Shown here one piece after another: positions 56,521 to 64,000 of a DNA stretch of 64,000 nucleotides (the first letter of the stretch is position 1; each line of letters begins with the position of its first letter). Position numbers and translations under genes: made by a program. Below the pieces are notes generated by a model that was not told where the DNA came from, ran no database searches, and worked only from the letters and a program-made list of their open reading frames with translations. Location of the stretch: NCBI GenBank assembly GCA_019279435.1, contig JAAALK010000283.1, positions 6,076,001 to 6,140,000 on the forward strand, written 5' to 3'. This DNA is from Zizania palustris (Eukaryota; Streptophyta; Magnoliopsida; Poales; Poaceae).

Positions 56521-56530
56521 TTTATATAGG
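56521..56530 (-). promoter_or_regulatory. TATA box of the CACTA-1 transposase gene
   Basis: Minus strand CCTATATAAA, about 600 bases inside the right terminus. With the nested retrotransposon removed it lies about 50 bases before the 45046 flank and upstream of the transposase exons. Confidence 0.6.
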
Positions 56531-56609
56531 GCTGAAAGCCTCTTGGTTGTGCACATCTTGGAACCGACAAATTGGTTACAACTAATTCGTATCCGTAAAA
56601 GATCCAATC

Positions 56610-56910
56610 TATCACCCCAAATTAGAACTTCTGATCCTGAATCGGAACTTCCGATAGGGTATTTTAGGTCTCCCAATTCAGCACGACACATAACAAAACC
56701 AATTTGTTTTCGCCCACCTCAGAACTTCCGATACCATATCAGAACTTCCGATCAGTAAAATTCTCTCCGATTCCAAATCGAAACTTCTGGCTCATCGAAA
56801 CTTCCGATTCCATATCAGAACTTCCGAAGTAACATTTGCTCTCTGACTCGAGACCAGAAAATAAATAGAACTTCCGATAGTACCAATCGGAACTTCTGAT
56901 CCACGAAATT
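56610..56910. repeat. Array of (A/C)GAACTTCCGAT words in CACTA-1
   Basis: About nine copies in 300 bases. The full form ATCGGAACTTCCGAT is palindromic apart from its central base. The shared AACTTCCG core and the distance from the terminus suggest the right subterminal array, though spacing and flanks differ from the left one. Confidence 0.8.
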
Positions 56911-57007
56911 TTCTTGGACATATCCTTCAGGTGGCTCATCCTAAAATGATGTGAGGATGATGCGGACCCTGAAGCATATACGTCGGCCTAGGTCGCACTG
57001 TCCGAGT

Positions 57008-57088
57008 CAGCCTCCTGCCCCGCAACCTTCAGGTCGGCCTCCTACCCCGCAACCTCTGGGTGGTCCTCCTGACCCGCACCCTCCTGGT
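57008..57088 (+). repeat. 27-bp tandem repeat, three units
   Basis: Units start at 57008, 57035 and 57062. Read on the plus strand they give nine-residue Pro-rich repeats of the type PP(A/T/D)P(Q/H)PxGx, running to a stop near the right terminus. This may be the end of a captured or old CACTA ORF. Confidence 0.7.
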
Positions 57089-57114
57089 CATCCTACAGGC
57101 CGACGAAAATTTAT

Positions 57115-57129
57115 TATTTTCTTGTAGTG
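57115..57129. repeat. CACTA-1 right terminal inverted repeat
   Basis: TATTTTCTTGTAGTG, the exact complement of the left 15 bases. GTG follows at 57130-57132. Confidence 0.95.
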
Positions 57130-58610
57130 GTGGTTACCGAGTTCCCTCTTTGTGCCATCCTTTCAAATTAGGATGGCACTGGACATATCACCAAATGGGC
57201 CATCGAGCTTGGAGAATACGCCATTGACTTCAAGCCACGCACCGCTATAAAGTCTCAAGCACTCACCGACTTCGTTGCCGAATGGACCGAAGTTCAGTTA
57301 CCGCCGACGAGCATCGTTCAATATTATTGGACTCTTCATTTCGATTGGTCCCTTAGTATTGAAGGAGAGGGAGTTGGGATATTCCTGACGTCTCCTCAAG
57401 TTGAAACCTTGAAGTATGTTCTCCACTTGCTTTTCGTTGCAAAAAACAATGTGTTGCAATATGAAGCCCTCCTTCATGATCTTCGCATCACCATCTCCCT
57501 CGGAATCAAGCATATGATGGTATATGGAGAGTCCAGGTTAGTGATTAGCCATGTAAACAAGGATTGTTCCTACTCTAGTGAAAAGATGGATGCTTATTGC
57601 ACAGAGATCCATAAGCCAAAGGATAAGTTTAGCAGCCTAGAGTTCCATTATATCCCTCGGGACAAGAAATTGGCTGCTCATTCCCTGGCGAAACACGGGT
57701 CATCTTGGATCACAACCCCTTACGGTACCTTCCTGCAAGAATTGTCAAAACCATCCATCAAGGTTGAAGAACCACAAAACTCAGAAGACAAGACTGCTCC
57801 GGGAGTCCTGATCATTACCAATGAAGAAGAAGATTGGCTCCAATCATTCATTGACTTCATCATCACCTCCAAGGTTCCCCAAGATAAAGACACCACTATT
57901 TTGCTATATCGAATAAGAAAGCAATTCGTCTTGATTGGGTGAGAACTGTACAAGAGTGTTGCATCCACTAGAGTACTGTTGAGATGTGTCGATAGGGATG
58001 AAGGTTTGAAGATCGTAGAAGAAGTACATTCTAGGACCTATGGAAACAATGTTGGAGCCCGGACACTGGTCGGTAAAGTGTTTAGAGTCATATTTTATTG
58101 GCCGACTGCTAAGCAGGATGCTCTCCAATTAGACCACGGCTGTAAAAGTTACCAATTCTTCACCAACCAAGATCATCTCCCTTCCCAAGCTCTCTAGACC
58201 ATTCCATCCTCTTGGCCATTTGCATGCTAGGGGCTGGATATGGTCAGACCATTACTAAAGGCTCCCCAAGAGTATGATCTTCGTTTTATGGCTATTAACA
58301 AGTTCACCAAGTGGATTGAAGTGATGCCACTGAAGACAAGCATCGCCAAGAAGGCCGCAAAATTCATTGAAAGCATAATTTACCGATTCAGAGTCCCGAA
58401 TCAGATCATCACATATCTTGGGACCCAGTTTACAAGCAATGATTTCTGGGAATTCTATGAAGATTGGTGCATTGAGGTCAAGTATGCATCAGTTGCACAC
58501 CTAGGAGACAATGGGCAGGTCGAGTGTGCCAATGGAATTATTTTGCAAGGGCTAAAAGCAAGAGTGTTTGACCCTCTTCACAATTATGGTATGCTTGTTT
58601 GTCCTCTAAG
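57130..58610 (+). pseudogene. Tat-D RNase H, second RNase H and integrase (right half)
   Basis: Continues the RNase H text cut at 40559 (VTEFPLCAIL, ITKWAIELGEYAIDF). The second RNase H is at about 57320-57700 (LQYEALLHDLRI, VYGESRLVISHVNKD, DKKLAAHSLAK). Integrase follows, with TLVGKVFRVIFYWPTAKQDA and DMVRPLLKAP (first Asp). The second catalytic Asp is lost (ITYLGTQFTS) and Glu is kept (NGQVECANG). Stops are near 57177, 57940, 58196 and 58230. Homology ends near 58610. Confidence 0.88.
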
Positions 58611-59864
58611 CTTTTGAAGCGAGATGAAAACAAGAGTGTCCATAATATGATTATGGGATACCAAGGCATTTTTGGGTACCTTAGTGTCCTTGTTTGCCTG
58701 CAAAGCTGGTCAATGGTTAAGGAATTGCAAATTGTACTTGGAAGAAATTTGGAAGAAGGGAAGTAGGACTTTCGCTTCTACTTCAAGTATAAATGTTATT
58801 TAAATTAACCTTGCTACTCGTCCAAACGATTCATGGGTATTTGATACCGGGACAATGATTCATACTTGCAAATCGTTGCAAGGACTGAGTAGGTCAAGAA
58901 AGTGCGGAGTAGGTGAACTAGATATTCGCGTTGGCAATGGTGCAAAGGTTGCAGCATTGGTCGTCGGTGTTTATTCTTTGTAACTACCCTCAAGATTAGT
59001 TCTGGAATTGAATAATTGTTATTATGTTCCAGCATTGGGCAGAAATATTATATCCTCTTCATGTTTGGAGGAAGAAGGTTATGAGTTCGTGATAAAGAAC
59101 AAATGTTATTCGATATTCTCGAATGATAAGCTCTATGATGTTTGTCCATTGGTGAATGGATCATACATTATAAGAAACAACAACTCAATGATTTGAATCC
59201 TACCTATGTCTGGCATTATCGTTTGGGTCATATAAACGAGAAACGCGTGCATAAGCTCCATAGTGATGGACTTTTGAAGTAATTTGATTTTGAATCATAT
59301 GACATATGCGAGTCTTGCTTACTTGGCAAAATGACAAAGACGCCTTTCACTGGTCAAAGTGAGAGGGCGAATGAGCTATTGGCCATTGTACATACTGATG
59401 TATGTGGACCAATGAGCCATGTCGTAAAACTTTAGTAGATATGGTTATGTCTACTTAATGTGGCATAAGTGTGAATCATTCAAAAAGTTCAAGGAGTTCC
59501 AAAATGAAATACAAAATCATACGGGCAAGATAATTTAATTTCTCTGATCTGATCGTGGAGGTGAATATTTGAGCCATGAGTTTAGTGATCATCCAAAGCA
59601 GTGTGGAATTGTTCTATGGCTGACTCCACCCGGCACGCTCTAGTGGAATAGAGTGTCCAAGCGGAGAAACCACACCTTGTTGGATATGGTTCGGTCTATG
59701 ATGAGTCATGGTGATATTCCGTTATCCTTTTGGAGACTCACTCTAGAAACTACTGCTTTCACGATAAATAGAGTTCCATCTAAGTCAATAGAGATGACGC
59801 CATATGAGATGTTGTCTAGGAGACGTCCCAGTTTGTCTTTTCTAAATATATAGGGTTATGAGGC
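58611..59864 (+). pseudogene. Ty1/copia fragment, Tnt1-like: gag end, protease, integrase
   Basis: A different copia lineage from Sir-A/B. A decayed zinc knuckle (CLQSW / NCKLYLEE in mixed frames) near 58690, protease WVFDTGTMIHTC near 58838, the block CYYVPALGRNIISSSCLEEEG, integrase zinc module ([18 protein letters not shown]), then SKRRNHTLLDMVRSMMSHGD and PYEMLSRRRPS. It is broken by many stops and cut at 59864 by a Sir-A LTR. Its left join with Tat-D near 58610 is approximate. Confidence 0.82.
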
Positions 59865-61772
59865 TGTAGGACCAAAAGTAGCGACCAGAGGGGGGGTGAA
59901 TGGGCGCCTAAAAATTCTTTCGAATCAATGGACTGCTCCCAATACCCAATGCACCTCTAAAAACTAAACAGCACAGAAAGAACAGATCGCCTAAGTCTAA
60001 AGGTATCTAGCCTAGAAGCAACTGTTGATAAACAGAGAAATGCCAATGCAGTGCTAATAGACAGATAAACAGTATACAAAAAACAAGGCAAGATAAGCTA
60101 CTCAGTAATAAATGCACAAGGAGTGAAATGAGAGGTTACCGTTCAAAATCTGTCTCCTGTTCGAAACTTGGCGAAGCCTGCTTCGCTGGTCGAAGCCTGC
60201 TTCGCAGTGTCGAAGCCTGCTTCGCTGGGCCAAAGCCTGCTTCGGAGGTCGAGGCCTGTCGAGGTTGAGCGAAGGTTGAAGTTGACGTGCCGAAGGTTTG
60301 TTTGGTCTAGCCTAGCTCGTATGTTATAGAGTGTGAAGTATGCTTCTTAGCGAAGTGTGTGTGTATCGAAGCTTGCTTCGAACAGACCTTCGAACACGTC
60401 ACACACAAAGACTACCTTCGGAGGAGAAGCGAAGGCTGACATGCGACAGAGAAACCAAAGCGAAGCCTACGTTCTACCTTCGAACAAACGCATCAAGACC
60501 TTCGACACAGACAGCAGCAAACACTAAGCGAAGTCTATCAGTGAGATTAGCTTCGAAGCTAACTCCGAAGCCTGACGAAGTATCGACTTCGAATAGCTCG
60601 TGATTGAGAACACCTTCGCAAAGATTATCGAAGTATGTAAAGCTGACAGAGTGCAAAGTGTTCTACGAAGCTAGAAACACAGCACAAACTTGAAGCCAAA
60701 GTTCAAGCGAAGCCTTCGAAGATGTTAGATCAAAGCCTGCCTCATGGAGCTGAGGGGCTTCAAACAGAGAAGGGGCTTCGCCAAAGAACAGCCAGAAAAG
60801 GTACTCAGCCCTGTCAACTCTGATCAAAAAGCTGCACAGAAAAGCAAAAAGCTGGTACTAGTGTACTGTTGCTACAGTGTAGTAGTACTACTTGCAACAG
60901 CAAGAACTAGTACTACTTGCTTGAAGAACACACGCAATAGAGAAGCTTCTGTTCCGAATAAACTCAAGCTGCGCACATAGACCGAAACATTAACTCCACA
61001 GAACAAACGTTGCACTTCAAATGAAATCAACAGGGAATAAAGATTCACAGCAACATGAAGAAACAGCAAAGTGCAGTAATGGAAATGGCTTGAGAATAAG
61101 CCTGGCGGCGCACAGCAAGAGAGAGAGACAAAAATGACCCAATAGAGTAGGCAAAGATTTCAGCAAAAAGGGGTAGTCCAACCCTAGGGATTGGGGCCCT
61201 ATTTATAGGTTGCCCAATGGCCTAGAATATTCCACCAACCCCTTAGGGTTTTTACAAACGCAGGAATAAAGGAAAAGACTCTACTGCCCTTAGGTATTTT
61301 TACAGACACAACTGACTGACTGTGGGCCTAGAGATACAGATGACTTATCCGGAAGCTAAGCTTTCGTAGCGACTACGGCTTCTCTTCTGGACAGTCCGAT
61401 ACAAGATCGATGGTTGTCAGTTTTGCGCCGAAACTGACAAAGACTCCACCGACTTTGCACCAGGTACCCGGATTGGGCCGGCCCGACTCCGCAGCTCTCT
61501 CAGCCCGGCAATCGCTCACCGCCCGTGTACCTGAGTCAGTCCTGGTCAACAGCCCAGTGGGTCTTCTGCTGCTTCTGGCCCATGTACCCGGATTGGGCCA
61601 GCCCGACTTCGCAGCCTCCTCTGCCCGACAGTCACTCGCTGCCCGTGTACCTGAGTCACACGCGGCCCATGAAACAGCAGATCTTCACTTCTTAAGTCCT
61701 CTTTGACTATCGTTGACAATGACTCATCACATCTGGAGCCATGAGGCCCACGCTATTCAGCATGGCTCCTCA
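59865..61772 (-). repeat. Sir-A copy 2 3' LTR (1908 bp)
   Basis: Minus-strand start TGAGGAGCC at 61772, end TTTGGTCCTACA at 59865. TATA near 61199-61208. It carries the 120-bp duplication and a TTCGAA-rich stretch (60160-60730) as in copy 1. Confidence 0.94.
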
Positions 61773-61786
61773 ATCTCCCCCTTGAT
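61773..61786 (-). other. Polypurine tract of Sir-A copy 2
   Basis: Minus strand TCAAGGGGGAGAT beside the LTR. Four further tracts lie near 62016, 62044, 62093 and 62110. Confidence 0.8.
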
Positions 61787-63094
61787 GAGTGCATTGTCAA
61801 CACTTCACTTCTTCAGCTCTTCCGAACCTGCGAGCAAATGTGGAAACACGAAAACAAAAACACAAGAAAACAAAGAAGAAGAAAAATAAGGTAAAAGTTT
61901 AACCCTAATGACCAAAAACCGAACAAAAGCAAGAAGTGGTATTATGGTTAACCAAAACGTAAAAGCTCAAAATGAGTGCGATTTCAGATCAACAAGGATA
62001 TCAACAGAGTAAGAACTCCCCCTTAAACTCTGATCCCAAATTTTCTCCCCCTTGTTGACAAGTGAACTCATCAAGCACTCAAAAGAGACACAGACTCCCC
62101 CTGAAATGCAACTCCCCCTCAAAATATTCAGTGAATTCAACCGGAGTGCATGTGGAGTGTAGAAAGCATGCTTCTCAAATATGATTGACTGCAATTACAA
62201 CATCTAACAAGTATAGCAAAAGACATACTGTCTAAGACACATGGCATGATCAGTGCAACAGATGATATCTAAAGAAAGTCATTAGCACGCATTTTTCAGT
62301 TTTTGCAAACAAAAGCATCACCACATTTTCCAGTAAACAAGCAAGGTAAAGCATGAGATGCAAAAGCTAACTGATATCTACCAAGATAAGCATTGTCCAA
62401 AACAAAGTGCTTCAGCAAACTTGTTATCATTTCAATTTTCAAGCTTTTTCTTTTCTCTCTTTCATTTAGGCCAGGGGTTATTTGCGTGTCAAACCTTATG
62501 CTGACCGACCAAGTCAAGCCTAGGCTAGAACTGGACCATCAGAAGCTTAATACATTGGTCTTGGCAAACACTACACTGTCCTAGTTCATACCAAAGTGCT
62601 ATGGTACGCAGTCCAGAACAATGTAATGCGACAAAGCAAACCCACCTGGAACTTTTCAAGTTATGCATAAAAAGGCATGGAATGTACATTTTTCTTGATT
62701 TTTATCATTCTTAACGCACATTTCCATGTTTTAAAGCAGAAAGATATCCAAGTTGCATGTTTGCATCTAAGTCAGGAACTAGCTACCAGGCATGTTAACA
62801 GATAGCAAGAACATTCAGCCTACGCATGCTAGTTACCAGAAGCAATGGTGATCATGTTTTCAAGTTTAAAGCATAAAGCCATGCATATGACAAATATCAG
62901 ACATATCAAGTGAACTGGACCAAAGCATGATCATTGACAAGTATTCAAGAGCATGTACCAGCTAGAATAAGTAAAGCGGTTCAATCATATAACAGAAGCA
63001 TCTCTAAGGTGTGATATGTAATATGCAAGATATGAACACACACAAAAAGACTCAAGAAAAGAGTAAAGAAGAAAGAAAACTAACGCAAAATATC
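61787..63094 (-). other. Sir-A copy 2 3' noncoding region
   Basis: Aligns throughout with 6001-7320 with small indels. It has no coding frame in common with copy 1, which argues against an envelope-like gene. Confidence 0.7.
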
Positions 63095-64000
63095 CTAGAA
63101 AGGATACACAACACCCAAATCCCCTCGTAAACGCTCAAAAGTAGACTGATCTAGGGGTTTGGTGAAAATATCAGCTAACTGATGATGGGTATCAACATGA
63201 ACAAGGTCAATGACACCTTTCTCATATTGATCCCGCAGAAAATGAAAGCGCACATCAATGTGTTTGGTTTTTGAATGGAGACACGGGTTTTCCCTACACT
63301 AATTGCACTGGTGTTGTCGCAAAACAAAGGAACTCTGGTAGGAAAGAACAATCCAAAATCTCGTAATGTGGAAATCATCCAAACCAACTGTGAGCAGCAG
63401 CTAGCAGCAGCTACATACTCAGCCTCTATGGTCGAAAGAGCAACTCCAGATTGCTTTCGAGAAGACCAAGAGACAAGAGACGAACCAAGAAACTGGCAAG
63501 TACCGGAAGTTGACTTGCGATCCAACCGGCACCCACCAAAGTCGGCATCCGAAAAGCCAGATAAATCAAGAGACGATGAAGTTGAATAGTAAAGATCGAG
63601 ATCAGGCGCATAGGTGAGATACCTGAAGATGCACTTGACAGCCTGCCGATGAGACGCGCGTGGTGAAGACTAAAAACGCGCGCAAAGTCCCACGGCGAAC
63701 TGAATGTCCGGTCTGGTCGCCGTCAAGTACAACAGCGAACCGATCATCCCTCGAAACTCTCTCTCATTGACCTTGACGCCGCTCTCATCCTTGTCCAATC
63801 CTCCGGACGTGCCCATTGGGGTCATCTGCGGCTTCAATTCACCACCAAAGTCAAATTTTTTCAACATGTCACGAGTGTACTTACCTTGGTGGATGAAGGT
63901 GCCGTCCTTGGTCTGCTTGATGTGGAGCCCTAAGAAGTACTTAAGCTCACCCATGAGGCTCATCTCAAACTCGTTGTGCATCTGCTCAGAAAACTTGGAC
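63095..64000 (-). pseudogene. Sir-A copy 2 RT end and RNase H
   Basis: [38 protein letters not shown] (intact where copy 1 has a stop), DRKSTSGTCQFLGSS, AEYVAAASCC. It ends VYPF and TAG at 63097-63095. A TAG lies near 63670 (ARF*SSPR, copy 1 has CAG) and a one-base deletion lies near 63290. The N-terminal RT lies beyond the window. Confidence 0.9.

Larger units (their letters stand above)
40560..57129 (-). mobile_element. CACTA-1: CACTA (En/Spm) DNA transposon with nested insertions
   Basis: Ends in inverted CACTACAAGAAAATA (15 bases exact) and is flanked by a GTG duplication, as expected for CACTA elements. Its own DNA is about 40560-41709, 43583-45051 and 56477-57129; the rest is a Sir-C solo LTR and Sir-B copy 3. 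It carries a broken minus-strand transposase-type gene but no recognisable TNP2 (DDE) transposase. It is thus a non-autonomous or deleted member. Confidence 0.93.
59865..64000 (-). mobile_element. Sir-A copy 2, 3' part, continues past the window
   Basis: Minus-strand order seen from the window edge: RT, RNase H, 3' noncoding region, polypurine tract, complete 3' LTR. It is inserted in the Tnt1-like fragment; flank GAGGC at 59860-59864 should recur beyond the other end if intact. It is collinear with Sir-A copy 1. Confidence 0.92.

Overview
This window is nuclear DNA of a flowering plant and consists almost entirely of nested, decayed transposable elements. I see no single-copy host gene, no rRNA or tRNA gene, and no bacterial or organellar signature. 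The evidence is plant-type LTR retrotransposons: Tat-lineage Ty3/gypsy with two RNase H domains, and SIRE/Maximus-type Ty1/copia with LTRs near 2 kb. There are primer sites for initiator-Met and Asp-like tRNAs, plant-type introns, and a CACTA transposon with a plant (En/Spm-type) transposase gene. I cannot name the species. Element names used below (Tat-A to Tat-D, Sir-A to Sir-C, CACTA-1) are mine.

Layout. 1-5740: Tat-A (+), a GC-rich Ty3/gypsy pol pseudogene, a 34-bp minisatellite and an antisense multi-exon gene, cut at 5740. 5741-12221: Sir-A copy 1 (-). It has lost gag, protease and integrase, and its gag stub carries the 5' end of a Tat-B-family element (-). 12222-18224: the 3' half of Tat-B (+), with the integrase end, tandem repeats, a well preserved five-exon antisense gene and the 3' LTR. 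18225-19197: a Tat-C LTR fragment (+). 19198-22873: Tat-C copy 1 (-). 22874-23242: a Sir-B RT scrap (-). 23243-30796: Sir-B copy 2 (+), 3' truncated. 30797-39621: Tat-C copy 2 (-) with its 5' LTR. 39622-40559 and 57130-58610: two halves of Tat-D (+), split by CACTA-1 (40560-57129, TSD GTG). CACTA-1 in turn holds a Sir-C solo LTR (41710-43582, TSD CTGCC) and the full-span Sir-B copy 3 (45052-56471, TSD TAGGT). The 5' LTR of Sir-B copy 3 holds a further 0.9-kb insert. 58611-59864: a Tnt1-like copia fragment (+). 59865-64000: Sir-A copy 2 (-), running off the window.

Relations. Insertion order can be read from interrupted frames and target-site duplications: Tat-D, then CACTA-1, then Sir-C and Sir-B copy 3, then the LTR insert. 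Separately, Tat-C copy 2 went into Tat-D, Sir-A copy 1 into Tat-B, and Tat-B into a Tat-C LTR. Several junctions (5740, about 9310, 22873, 30796, about 58610) lack LTR ends on one or both sides and look like deletions. The most interesting biology is the antisense gene downstream of pol in Tat-A and Tat-B. It has a Transposase_28-like ('putative gypsy type transposon') region, a long coiled coil, introns at the same places and phases in two diverged families, and in Tat-B its own minus-strand TATA box. Also notable are four in-frame stops shared by two Sir-B copies, and similar AACTTCCG-type repeats near both ends of CACTA-1.
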